Below, piece by piece: positions 8,430 to 16,561 of a stretch of DNA of 25,312 nt (position 1 is its first letter; every line of letters begins with the position of its first letter). The DNA is taken from contig URKV01000008.1 in assembly GCA_900548565.1 (NCBI GenBank), positions 1-25,312 on the forward strand. Reading direction: 5' to 3'. This stretch comes from an uncultured Collinsella sp. (GTDB taxonomy: Bacteria > Actinomycetota > Coriobacteriia > Coriobacteriales > Coriobacteriaceae). The notes under the pieces are model-generated. The model searched no databases. It was not told the DNA's origin and saw nothing but the letters and a program-made list of their open reading frames with translations. The position numbers and the translations under genes are program-made.

Positions 8430-11309
8430 ATGTCTGATTCTTCTATCGTTATTCGCGGCGCGCGCGAGCATAACCTGCGCGATATCGATGTTTCCATTCC
8501 GCGTGACCAGCTCGTGGTCATAACCGGTCTTTCCGGATCGGGCAAGAGCTCACTGGCGTTCGATACCATCTATGCCGAGGGCCAGCGCCGTTACGTCGAG
8601 AGCCTTTCGAGCTATGCGCGTCAGTTTTTGGGCCAGATGGATAAGCCCGATCTGGACTCGATTGACGGCCTGTCGCCGGCTGTGTCGATCGATCAGAAGA
8701 CGACGTCCAAAAACCCACGCTCGACGGTGGGCACCGTAACCGAGATTTACGACTATCTGCGTCTGCTGTTTGCTCGCGTGGGAACGCCGCACTGTCCTGA
8801 GTGCGGTCGTGTCATTGAGCGTCAGACGACCGATCAGGTCGCCGATAAGGTGCTGGCGGCGGGGGAGGGCCGTCGCGCGTTTGTGTTGGCGCCGGTGGTT
8901 CGTGGACGCAAGGGCGAATATGCCAAGCTGTTTGAGGACCTGCGTGCGGAGGGCTTTAGCCGTGTGCGCGTCGACGGCGAGGTGCGCTCGCTTGACGACC
9001 CTATCGACCTGGACAAGAAGTTCAAACACGACATTGAGGTCGTGGTCGACCGTATCGTGATTCGGGAGAACTCCCTGGGTCGCATTGCCGAGTCCGTTGA
9101 GCAGGCGACGGCACTGGCGCACGGTAACGTGAACGTGTACATGCTGCCCGACCGCGACGCTCCCGAGGGAACCGAGGGCGAGCTGCTGGAGTATTCGCTG
9201 GCACTGGCGTGCCCGGAGCACGGGCATTCCATCGACGACCTGCAGCCGCGCGATTTCTCGTTCAACGCGCCCTATGGTGCATGTCCCGAGTGCGATGGCC
9301 TGGGCTTTAAAAAGACAGTCGATGCCGAGGCACTGATTGAAGACCCCTCAAAGTCGATTGCCGACGGAGTCTTTGGCAGCCTGTTCGGCAATTCCAACTA
9401 TTATCCGCAGATTTTTGCTGCGGTCTGCAAACACTTTAAGGTAAGTGCCGATACGCCATGGGAGGACCTGCCCCCGCGGGTACGTCGTGCGTTTTTGGAT
9501 GGCATGGGCGACACGGAGATTTCGGTCGACTATCAAAAGCTCGATGGGCGTCGCAGCCAGTGGGACACGAAGTTCTCGGGTGTGCGCAACATCCTGTACG
9601 AGCGCTACAGCGAGACGACGAACGAGAACACCAGGGCTCGCTTGGAGAAATACATTCGTGAAGAGCCATGCTCGAGCTGTCACGGTGCCCGCCTGCGTCC
9701 CGAGATGCTCGCCGTCACCGTGGGCGGCAAGTCCATTTACGATGTCTGCTGCCTGTCGTGTCGCGAGTCGCTCGAGTTTTTTGAGGGCCTGGAGCTTACC
9801 GAGCGTCAGCAGTTTATCGGCGGGCGCATCGTCAAGGAAATCCTGGAGCGCCTGCGTTTTTTGGTCGATGTCGGACTCGACTACCTGACGCTCGATCGCG
9901 CCTCGGCGACGCTTTCCGGCGGCGAGGCCCAGCGTATTCGCCTGGCGACGCAGATCGGCGCCGGCCTCATGGGCGTTCTGTACATTCTGGACGAGCCGTC
10001 GATCGGCCTTCACCAACGCGATAACGAGCGCCTGATCAGGACGCTCGAGCGCTTGCGCGATATCGGTAATACCGTTATCGTCGTCGAGCACGACGAAGAT
10101 ACCATTCGCGCTGCCGACTACGTGATCGATATGGGTCCCGGTGCGGGCGTTAACGGCGGTCACGTGGTCGCCGCGGGAACGCCTGCCGATATCATGGCGT
10201 GCCCCGATTCCATGACGGGCGCCTATTTGACCGGCAAGCGGATGATCCGCGTGCCCGATGAGCGCCGCAAGCCCGGCCGCGGCTGTCTTAAGATCACGGG
10301 TGCCCGCGCTAATAACCTCAAAAACGTTACCGCCAAGATTGAGTTCGGTACGCTCACGGTCGTTACCGGTGTTTCGGGATCGGGCAAGAGCTCCCTGGTC
10401 ACCGATACGATTGCGCCCGCGCTTACGAATGCCATCCATCGTTCGACGCGTCCCGTGGGGCCGTACAAGAAGATTGAGGGCATCGAGTGCATCGATAAGG
10501 TAATCGATATCGACCAGTCACCGATCGGTCGCACGCCGCGTTCGAACCCTGCGACCTATATTGGCCTGTGGGATGATCTGCGCGCGCTATTTGCAAGCAC
10601 GCCGGAGTCGAAGGCGCGCGGTTACTCACCGGGACGTTTCTCCTTTAACGTAAGCGGCGGTCGCTGCGAGGCGTGCAAGGGCGATGGCCAGATCAAGATC
10701 GAGATGCACTTCCTTCCCGATATCTATGTCCCCTGTGAGGTATGTGGCGGCAAGCGTTATAACCGCGAGACACTCGAGGTTACCTACCGCGGCAAGACAA
10801 TCTCGGACGTGCTCGACATGAGTGTCACCGAAGCATTGGCTTTCTTTGGGAATATCCCGCAGATTAAGCGCAAACTGCAGACCTTATATGACGTGGGTCT
10901 AGGCTATGTGAGCTTGGGTCAGCCCGCTACGACGCTTTCGGGCGGCGAGGCGCAGCGCGTGAAGCTCGCCAAGGAGCTTCATCGTCGTCAGACAGGCAAG
11001 ACGTTCTACATTTTGGACGAGCCCACAACCGGCCTTCATTTTGAGGATGTTCGCCAGTTGCTCGACGTGTTGCAGCGCCTGGTCGATGCGGGCAACACGG
11101 TTCTGGTGATCGAGCACAACCTTGATGTCATCAAGGTTGCCGACCGCCTGATCGATATGGGCCCCGAGGGTGGCAATGGCGGCGGAACCGTCGTGGTCTC
11201 AGGCACGCCGGAGCAAGTCGCGGCATGTTCGCAGAGCTACACGGGCAAGTTCTTGGCGCCGCTGCTCAAGCGTGACCGGGAGCGTCAGGCGCAGCTCGAC
11301 GCGCAGTAA
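8430..11309 (+). CDS. uvrA: UvrABC excinuclease subunit A
   Basis: This 959-aa ABC-type ATPase dimer scans DNA for bulky damage and loads UvrB. Both nucleotide-binding halves are complete: Walker A GLSGSGKS at 33-40 and GVSGSGKS at 647-654, signature LSGGE at 495-499 and 836-840, and Walker B YILDEP at 518-523 and 860-865. Zinc-binding cysteines occur at 285/288 with 414/417 and at 746/749 with 769/772. A further CPEC pair at 122/125 is in the usual place for the family. The start ATG has AAGGAG at 8419-8424, 5 nt away. Length is normal for UvrA. A LexA-like box upstream suggests damage induction. A hairpin follows the stop, so readthrough into ybaK-murJ-uvrC may be partial. Confidence 0.98.
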   Translation: MSDSSIVIRGAREHNLRDIDVSIPRDQLVVITGLSGSGKSSLAFDTIYAEGQRRYVESLSSYARQFLGQMDKPDLDSIDGLSPAVSIDQKTTSKNPRSTVGTVTEIYDYLRLLFARVGTPHCPECGRVIERQTTDQVADKVLAAGEGRRAFVLAPVVRGRKGEYAKLFEDLRAEGFSRVRVDGEVRSLDDPIDLDKKFKHDIEVVVDRIVIRENSLGRIAESVEQATALAHGNVNVYMLPDRDAPEGTEGELLEYSLALACPEHGHSIDDLQPRDFSFNAPYGACPECDGLGFKKTVDAEALIEDPSKSIADGVFGSLFGNSNYYPQIFAAVCKHFKVSADTPWEDLPPRVRRAFLDGMGDTEISVDYQKLDGRRSQWDTKFSGVRNILYERYSETTNENTRARLEKYIREEPCSSCHGARLRPEMLAVTVGGKSIYDVCCLSCRESLEFFEGLELTERQQFIGGRIVKEILERLRFLVDVGLDYLTLDRASATLSGGEAQRIRLATQIGAGLMGVLYILDEPSIGLHQRDNERLIRTLERLRDIGNTVIVVEHDEDTIRAADYVIDMGPGAGVNGGHVVAAGTPADIMACPDSMTGAYLTGKRMIRVPDERRKPGRGCLKITGARANNLKNVTAKIEFGTLTVVTGVSGSGKSSLVTDTIAPALTNAIHRSTRPVGPYKKIEGIECIDKVIDIDQSPIGRTPRSNPATYIGLWDDLRALFASTPESKARGYSPGRFSFNVSGGRCEACKGDGQIKIEMHFLPDIYVPCEVCGGKRYNRETLEVTYRGKTISDVLDMSVTEALAFFGNIPQIKRKLQTLYDVGLGYVSLGQPATTLSGGEAQRVKLAKELHRRQTGKTFYILDEPTTGLHFEDVRQLLDVLQRLVDAGNTVLVIEHNLDVIKVADRLIDMGPEGGNGGGTVVVSGTPEQVAACSQSYTGKFLAPLLKRDRERQAQLDAQ

Positions 11310-11329
11310 AGAGACGTTGCAGTACCGAC

Positions 11330-11360
11330 GCGCCACCGATTCCTTCTGATTCGGTGGCGC
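11330..11360 (+). terminator. Hairpin after uvrA, probable terminator
   Basis: A perfect 10-bp stem (GCGCCACCGA at 11330-11339 with TCGGTGGCGC at 11351-11360) has an 11-nt loop and is followed by TTCTGTGTG. The T-tract is short, so termination may be incomplete. Confidence 0.65.
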
Positions 11361-11399
11361 TTCTGTGTGTCGAGATGGCATATGCGGCGGAATTGGCCC

Positions 11400-11405
11400 T
11401 ATACT
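11400..11405 (+). promoter_or_regulatory. Possible -10 element for ybaK-murJ-uvrC
   Basis: TATACT lies 37 nt before the ybaK start and after the uvrA terminator hairpin. No good -35 hexamer is seen at 16-18 bp, so confidence is low. Confidence 0.3.
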
Positions 11406-11442
11406 TAATCCTTGTGTCGCTCTGCGAGGGAAAGGATGTGCC

Positions 11443-11943
11443 ATGGCAAAGGCTGTTAAGACGCCAAAAACCAATGCGATGCGCGAGCTGGAAAGCGCCG
11501 GCATCTCCTATGTTCTCCATACGTACGAAGACGATGGCGATGAATCGTCAGGTCTGGGCGTCGCGATTTCTGAGCAGCTTGGCGAGGAGCCTGGTCAGGG
11601 ATTTAAGACCCTGGTCTGCACGACGCCGTCCAACGACCATGTCGTGTGCTGCATTCCTGTTGCCGACGAGCTCGACCTCAAGGCCGCCGCGCGCGCCGCA
11701 GGCGAAAAGTCGCTGACCATGATGCATGTCAAAGATTTGCTTGCCGCGACGGGGTATGTCCGCGGCGGTTGCAGCCCGGTCGGTATGAAAAAACGCTTCC
11801 GGACGCTGATCGATGAGACATGCGTCCTTTGGGATACCATTTTTATCTCGGGCGGCAAGCGCGGCTATCAGCTTGAGCTTGCTCCCGATGACTTAGTTGC
11901 ATTTTGCGGGGCGACGGTTGCCCCGATCACGAGAGAGGACTGA
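11443..11943 (+). CDS. ybaK: YbaK/EbsC-type aminoacyl-tRNA deacylase (Cys-tRNA deacylase)
   Basis: This 166-aa protein of the YbaK/ProX superfamily is expected to hydrolyse mischarged Cys-tRNA(Pro), a translation quality-control step. The family N-terminus KTPKTNAMRELE, the conserved lysine in FKTLV (Lys55) and the GGCSPVG motif at 108-114 are all present, and length is normal. ATG 11443 is chosen with AAAGGA at 11431-11436; the longer in-frame GTG start at 11365 would begin within the terminator region and encode a poor, unconserved leader. It ends 3 nt before the murJ start, so the two genes are co-translated or at least co-transcribed. Confidence 0.92.
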   Translation: MAKAVKTPKTNAMRELESAGISYVLHTYEDDGDESSGLGVAISEQLGEEPGQGFKTLVCTTPSNDHVVCCIPVADELDLKAAARAAGEKSLTMMHVKDLLAATGYVRGGCSPVGMKKRFRTLIDETCVLWDTIFISGGKRGYQLELAPDDLVAFCGATVAPITRED

Positions 11944-11946
11944 GCG

Positions 11947-14250
11947 ATGCCGCAGGAAGAATCAAAGTCCGGAGCTCACTTTGCAAAAGGGTCGGCTCCT
12001 CAGGCTCCCGCGCCAGAGGCCGCTTCGTTCGATGACGAGATTCGAAACGCTTGGTCCGCTGCCGCTGACCCGGGCGAGACGGCCGTGTACTTGCGTGCCG
12101 CCGGTGCCGGCACGGCGCTTCCCCGTACGGTTCTTTCTTCGGCTCGTCCCGATGAGACGGCTGTCTTTTTGGCCGCCGCTCAATCTAGCGCCAGTGTGAT
12201 GCCGATCGCTTCCGAGGCTCCTCGTGTGCCGCGTCCCGATGAGACGGCGGTGTTTTTGATGGCAGCCCAGGGAAAGAGCACGCCGCAGAGCGCTCCTGCC
12301 GCTCGTTTTGCCAAGCCCGCGACTCATGATGATGGCGAACCGCTTCTTTCGGATGACGAATGGTCGCCGCTTGGTTCGATCGATCCCGTCGAGGGCGTGG
12401 CCATCGACGGTGATGACGATTGGGACCCTCTGTCGTTTTCTGCCCGAACCGTCGCCGCCAAAGAAGTTGACACGGTGTTTGGCGACCACGCCATATTCGA
12501 TGATGATGCCGTATCCGGTAACAACATGCCGAACAGCGATGACGCCGCACCTGCTGATGACGCCGTTTTGGTTGACGATCCCTTTGCGATGACCGGCTCC
12601 TATGCCGTCGCGGACGATTTACTGCCACAAGATGAGATTCATGAGGACTCTCAGGACGACGTAGACGATATGGGTTCGTCGGACTACTCCACGGTTGGTC
12701 GTTCCGCTGGGCTTATGACCATCCTGACCATCGTGTCTCGCGTTACCGGTTTTATCCGCACGTGGGCAATGGCGGCCGCTATCGGCATGTCGCTACTCTC
12801 GTCCTCCTATCAGGTCGCCAACAACCTGCCCAATATGCTCTACGAACTCGTGATGGGTGGCATGCTCGTGACGGCGTTTTTGCCCGTGTACATGGGCGTG
12901 AGGCGTGAGCAGGGTCGCGAGGCCTCGAACGAGTACGTGGGCAACCTGCTCGGCATTCTGCTTTTGGTGCTGGGTGGCATTTCGTTGCTGGGGACCGTGT
13001 TCGCCCCGGGCTTTATCTGGACGCAATCGTTCCTTTCGGGTGACGGCGGCAGCATGGATACCGCTGCGTTCATGTTCCGTTTCTTTGCCATCCAGATTCT
13101 GTTCTATGGTTTGGGCTCGGTGTTTTCGGGCGTTCTCAACGCACACCGCGACTACTTCTGGTCGACGTTTGCCCCGGTCCTCAACAATGTGATCGTCATT
13201 GCGAGCTTTATGGGTTTTGCGCCCGTGTCCGCACAGTTTGGCGAACGTGCCGGCATCATCTTAATTGCGGCCGGTACGACCCTCGGTGTCTTTGTTCAGA
13301 TGGCATGTCAGATCCCCGCGCTTGGCAAGCACGGCGTGCATCCCCATATCCATATCGACTTTAAGGACCCCGCGCTGCGCCAGACGATTGCGCTCGGTAT
13401 CCCGACGCTGCTCGCCACGGTGTGCATGTTTGTCTCGACTTCTATCACCAACGCTGCCGCGCTGGTGGTCCAGCCCGAGACTGGTCCTTCCGTCATCGCC
13501 TATGCGCGCCTGTGGTACACGCTGCCCTACGCGCTGATTGCCGCCTCGCTTTCGACGGCGCTCTATACCGAGCTCTCTCACGACGCACAGGAGAAGGATT
13601 ACGACAGCGTTCGCACGGGCATTTCGCGTGGCGTCGCCCAGATGCTGTTCTTCCTGATTCCGTTCGCGCTGTACCTGATTGTCTTCGCGCGTCCGCTCAA
13701 CATGATTTACTGTGCCGGCAAGTTTGATGAGTCCGGCGTGGCGCTGGTGTCCGAGTTCCTTGTCTACCTGGCGTTCTCGCTGCCGCTCTACGGCGTGGTC
13801 GTGTTGATGCAGAAGAGCTTCTCTGCCTTGCTCGACATGAAGCCCTATAGCCGCTATTGCCTGTATTCCGCCATCGGCCAGGCCGGCTCGGTTCTGCTGT
13901 TTGGCGTTGTGCTGGGCTTCGGTATGCCGGCAATCGCGCTTTCGTATGTCGTCGACTACGTGATCTTGGTCGGTTGTTCGCTGTGGTGGCTGCGTCGTCG
14001 TCTGCGTGGTCTTCAGGTCAAATCTATCCTGCATGGCGGTTTCTTTGGCCTTTTGCTCGGTGGCCTGGGTGCTGCCGCAGGCGCCGGCGTCATGTGGGCG
14101 CTTGAGCACTTTGTCGGCGCACTTGGCGGCTCGATTCTGATTACTCTTGGCTACGTTTGCGTTGCCGGTGTCGTCTCGCTTGCTGTTACCTTTGGCCTTG
14201 CCGTCGTCCTTAAGATGCCCGAGGTCTCGGCGCTGCTTCGTCGCAAGTAG
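11947..14250 (+). CDS. murJ: Lipid II flippase MurJ (MviN) with a long acidic N-terminal extension
   Basis: This 767-aa protein has two parts. Residues from about 252 to the end form the MurJ core, which flips lipid II across the membrane for peptidoglycan synthesis; about 515 residues of repeated hydrophobic segments fit the family's 14 helices, with the conserved RVTGFIRTWAMAAAIG start and NNLPNMLYELVMGG motif. Residues 1-250 are a predicted cytoplasmic, disordered, Asp/Ala/Pro-rich extension absent from most MurJ proteins. It carries three copies of an [E]TAV[F/Y]LxAA motif (42-55, 67-81, 96-110) and two DD[ED]W[SD]PL motifs (136-142 and 157-162 region). The start has GAGAGAGGA upstream and lies 3 nt after ybaK. 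The stop directly abuts the uvrC GTG. Confidence 0.95.
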   Translation: MPQEESKSGAHFAKGSAPQAPAPEAASFDDEIRNAWSAAADPGETAVYLRAAGAGTALPRTVLSSARPDETAVFLAAAQSSASVMPIASEAPRVPRPDETAVFLMAAQGKSTPQSAPAARFAKPATHDDGEPLLSDDEWSPLGSIDPVEGVAIDGDDDWDPLSFSARTVAAKEVDTVFGDHAIFDDDAVSGNNMPNSDDAAPADDAVLVDDPFAMTGSYAVADDLLPQDEIHEDSQDDVDDMGSSDYSTVGRSAGLMTILTIVSRVTGFIRTWAMAAAIGMSLLSSSYQVANNLPNMLYELVMGGMLVTAFLPVYMGVRREQGREASNEYVGNLLGILLLVLGGISLLGTVFAPGFIWTQSFLSGDGGSMDTAAFMFRFFAIQILFYGLGSVFSGVLNAHRDYFWSTFAPVLNNVIVIASFMGFAPVSAQFGERAGIILIAAGTTLGVFVQMACQIPALGKHGVHPHIHIDFKDPALRQTIALGIPTLLATVCMFVSTSITNAAALVVQPETGPSVIAYARLWYTLPYALIAASLSTALYTELSHDAQEKDYDSVRTGISRGVAQMLFFLIPFALYLIVFARPLNMIYCAGKFDESGVALVSEFLVYLAFSLPLYGVVVLMQKSFSALLDMKPYSRYCLYSAIGQAGSVLLFGVVLGFGMPAIALSYVVDYVILVGCSLWWLRRRLRGLQVKSILHGGFFGLLLGGLGAAAGAGVMWALEHFVGALGGSILITLGYVCVAGVVSLAVTFGLAVVLKMPEVSALLRRK
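12070..12276 (+). repeat. murJ: Three repeats of an ETAV[F/Y]L peptide motif inside murJ
   Basis: The encoded segments PGETAVYLRAAGAG (residues 42-55), RPDETAVFLAAAQSS (67-81) and RPDETAVFLMAAQGK (96-110) share a core; copies two and three are identical over RPDETAVFL. The DNA of those two copies differs at several third codon positions, so selection appears to hold the protein motif rather than a recent DNA duplication. Spacing between cores is 26 and 29 residues. Confidence 0.9.
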
Positions 14251-16197
14251 GTGCGTGTGGCCGGTCACGACAACATTCCAACACTCGCCGAGCAGGTTTC
14301 GCGCGTTCCCACGCAGCCCGGATGCTACCTTTGGAAGGATGCCAAGGGCGATGTCATCTACGTTGGCAAGGCGAAAAACCTGCGTTCCCGTATGCGCCAG
14401 TACGTGACGCTGCAGGATGAGCGTCAAAAGATCCCGCTGATGATGCAGCTGGTGGCGAGCTTTGACTACATCGTTGTCGAAACCGAGCATGAGGCGCTTG
14501 TACTCGAGCGCAACCTGATCGGCCAGTACCATCCGTACTTTAACGTCGACCTCAAGGATGACAAGAGCTACCCCTTTATCGCCATTACAAAGGGCGACCT
14601 GTATCCCGCTATCAAATACACGCGTGAGCGTCATAAGCCGGGAACGCGCTATTTTGGACCCTATACCGATAGCCGTGCGGCACGTGAGACGATAGATACG
14701 CTGCGCAAGGTTATCCCCATCTGCTCTGCATCCTGTGCGGAGTGGCGTCGTTGTCGCCGTATCATCGAGTCCCACAAGGGCGAGGAAGACATCGTCAATA
14801 TGATTTGCGCACAAAACGGGCGTCCCTGCTTCGACTACCATGTCGGGCGCGGGCCGGGTGCGTGTGTCGGCGCGATTTCCCCGGCAGACTATGCCAAGAA
14901 CGTCAAGCGTGTCGAGCGCTTTTTGTCGGGCCATCGCAAGGATGTCGTCGACGAGCTGACTTCCGAGATGGCGGATGCCGCCGAGGCACTCGATTTTGAG
15001 CGCGCGGCACGCGTCAAGCGTCGTTTGGAGGTCATCAGGGGTCTGGACGACCGTCAGCAAGTCGTTTTTCCCTCCAGTGTCGATATCGATGTCATCGGTT
15101 TCTATCGCGAGGAGACCATCTCTGCCGCTTGCGTCTTTGTCGTGCGTGAGGGCCGAACAGTTCGCACCTGCGAGTTCATTCTCGACAAGGGTCTTGATGT
15201 TGACGAGGAAGAGCTCCAGTCGGGCTTTCTTAAGCGCTATTACGACGAGACGGCTGATATTCCAGCTGAGATAAACCTCTCTGTCGAGCTTGAGGATGCG
15301 GAGGCGCTGGGGGAGTGGCTTGCAGGCAAGCGCGAGCGTTCCTGCCATCTCCATAGGCCGCAGCGTGGCGAAAAGCACCGTTTGCTCGATATGGCATCCA
15401 AAAATGCGCGCCATGCCCTCATGCGCTACATGATGCGAACGGGGTACGCTGACGACCGCACCAATCAAGCGCTCCTGGAGCTCGAAAGCGCGCTGGCGCT
15501 GCCGGCGCCGCCGATGCGTATCGAGTGCTTCGATATCTCGACGCTGCATGGAACCTTTACCGTCGCCTCGATGGTGGTGTTTACCAACGGACGCGCCGAC
15601 AAGAGCCAGTACCGTCGTTTTAAAATTCAGGCCGAATTGGACGAGGCAAACGACTTCGTGTCGATGTCCGAGGTTTTGGGACGACGCTATGCTCCCGAGC
15701 GCATGGCCGACGAGCGCTTTGGCTCGCGCCCCGATTTGCTCGTTGTCGATGGCGGTAAGCCGCAATTGACCGCTGCGATCAAGCAACTTGAGGCTCTTGG
15801 GCTCGATATACCAGTTTGTGGCTTGGCAAAGGCCGATGAGGAGGTTTTCGTGCCTTGGGACGAGACTCCCGTCGTGCTGCCGACCGGGTCTGCTTCGCTC
15901 TATCTAATTAAACAGGTGCGCGATGAATCGCACCGTTTTGCAATCACATTCCATCGTGAGTTGCGTGATAAAGCCATGACAGTTTCGGTACTCGATGACG
16001 TTCCAGGCGTGGGACCCACCAGAAAACGTGCCCTTATGCGCCATTTTGGCTCGATGAAGCGTTTGCGCGCGGCGAGCGAGCAAGAGATCGCGGAAGTTCG
16101 CGGCATACCTGCCGATGTTGCCAAGGCGGTCCACGAGGCGCTCGTTGCGTGGAATGCCGAGCGCGCCGAGGCGGCGGCTGGCCATTCCGATAGCTAA
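14251..16197 (+). CDS. uvrC: UvrABC excinuclease subunit C
   Basis: This 648-aa nuclease makes both incisions around the lesion once UvrB is loaded. The GIY-YIG domain is at the N-terminus (GCYLWKD at 24-30, VIYVGKAKNLRSR at 35-47), the UVR domain at about 233-263, the RNase H-like domain with catalytic aspartates in ECFDIS (Asp428) and VVDGGKP (Asp500), and tandem helix-hairpin-helix motifs at the end (VPGVGPTRKRALMRHFG). The cysteine region at 158-205 carries an insertion and lacks one usual cysteine. GTG 14251 directly follows the murJ stop; no clear ribosome site is visible, so coupling is likely, and GTG 14257 is an alternative start. In many Gram-positives uvrC is followed by rapZ-yvcK-whiA; here it is not. 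Confidence 0.97.
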   Translation: MRVAGHDNIPTLAEQVSRVPTQPGCYLWKDAKGDVIYVGKAKNLRSRMRQYVTLQDERQKIPLMMQLVASFDYIVVETEHEALVLERNLIGQYHPYFNVDLKDDKSYPFIAITKGDLYPAIKYTRERHKPGTRYFGPYTDSRAARETIDTLRKVIPICSASCAEWRRCRRIIESHKGEEDIVNMICAQNGRPCFDYHVGRGPGACVGAISPADYAKNVKRVERFLSGHRKDVVDELTSEMADAAEALDFERAARVKRRLEVIRGLDDRQQVVFPSSVDIDVIGFYREETISAACVFVVREGRTVRTCEFILDKGLDVDEEELQSGFLKRYYDETADIPAEINLSVELEDAEALGEWLAGKRERSCHLHRPQRGEKHRLLDMASKNARHALMRYMMRTGYADDRTNQALLELESALALPAPPMRIECFDISTLHGTFTVASMVVFTNGRADKSQYRRFKIQAELDEANDFVSMSEVLGRRYAPERMADERFGSRPDLLVVDGGKPQLTAAIKQLEALGLDIPVCGLAKADEEVFVPWDETPVVLPTGSASLYLIKQVRDESHRFAITFHRELRDKAMTVSVLDDVPGVGPTRKRALMRHFGSMKRLRAASEQEIAEVRGIPADVAKAVHEALVAWNAERAEAAAGHSDS

Positions 16198-16297
16198 ACA
16201 CGAGCCTAAACAACTGATATACATGATTGCGCGATTTTCAACCATTTATTTCGCCATGATTGCCTGCTGGTTTCGGGTTTTATTAACGCTAAAACGT

Positions 16298-16329
16298 TTG
16301 ACTAACCCAAGCGAAAACCCTGCTATCCT
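16298..16329 (+). promoter_or_regulatory. Candidate promoter of the transporter operon
   Basis: A -35-like TTGACT at 16298-16303 is followed by TGCTATCCT at 16321-16329, an extended -10 form. The spacing is 20 bp to TATCCT (18 bp to GCTATC), so the fit is imperfect. An inverted repeat AACG, 6 nt, CGTT (16285-16298) touches the -35. Transcription from here would give a leader of about 225 nt. The 16198-16297 part is AT-rich and otherwise holds nothing recognisable; no clear uvrC terminator is seen. Confidence 0.45.
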
Positions 16330-16356
16330 GCGGGTTGACGAAGACTGATATCTCAC

Positions 16357-16451
16357 CTCGCCGATACATACTGTCTGGCGAATCGTTTGTCAACGAATTC
16401 GGTGAACGGTAGTAAATACCGTTCAAGCGTATGTATGTATCGGTCGCCGAG
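16357..16451 (+). promoter_or_regulatory. Multi-branch inverted-repeat leader: possible cis-acting RNA or operator array
   Basis: An 11-bp outer stem pairs CCGATACATAC (16361-16371) with GTATGTATCGG (16433-16443), and can extend across a 4-nt bulge by CTCG (16357-16360) with CGAG (16448-16451). Inside are two hairpins. One is 16380-16400, with TCGTT/AACGA around TGTC and three more pairs past a bulged A. The other is 16403-16425, a perfect 9-bp stem around GTAAA. The whole forms a closed three-way junction in the leader of the binding-protein gene. I do not recognise it as a known riboswitch class. The same repeats could instead be protein-binding sites on DNA. Confidence 0.45.
16404..16424. 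promoter_or_regulatory. Perfect palindrome, possible repressor operator
   Basis: GAACGGTA and TACCGTTC flank a 5-nt centre GTAAA. It covers TAGTAA (16410-16415), which could act as a -10 for a second promoter with TTGTCA at 16387-16392 and an exact 17-bp spacer. A dimeric regulator bound here would block that promoter. No matching site was found near the other genes of the operon and no regulator gene is in the window. Confidence 0.45.
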
Positions 16452-16508
16452 CGCGGCACCTCAGTTGGGTTCGTCGGTAGGTAAGGTATATATCGTCCGC
16501 AAGTTGCG

Positions 16509-16558
16509 CGGGGGCAAGTCTAGATGCTCCCGAGTAAGATTCTCTATTGATAGGAGAA
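16509..16558 (+). promoter_or_regulatory. Two leader hairpins, the second hiding the ribosome binding site
   Basis: The first hairpin pairs CGGGGGCA (16509-16516) with TGCTCCCG (16525-16532), with one wobble. In the second, TTCTCTA (16540-16546) pairs with TA-G-GAGAA (16551-16558, one bulged G) around a TTGA loop, so the AGGAG at 16552-16556 used to start the binding-protein gene at 16562 is inside the stem. This arrangement suits translational control. Confidence 0.5.
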
Positions 16559-16561
16559 GAC

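Noticed and set aside
13261..15786. Minus-strand open frame of 841 codons across murJ and uvrC
   Set aside because: It is a shadow of two real genes in GC-rich DNA, with a composition rich in Arg, His and Gln and no domain.
16335..16340. TTGACG as the -35 of the transporter promoter
   Set aside because: No -10-like hexamer lies 16-18 bp downstream; the TTGACT/TATCCT and TTGTCA/TAGTAA pairs fit better.
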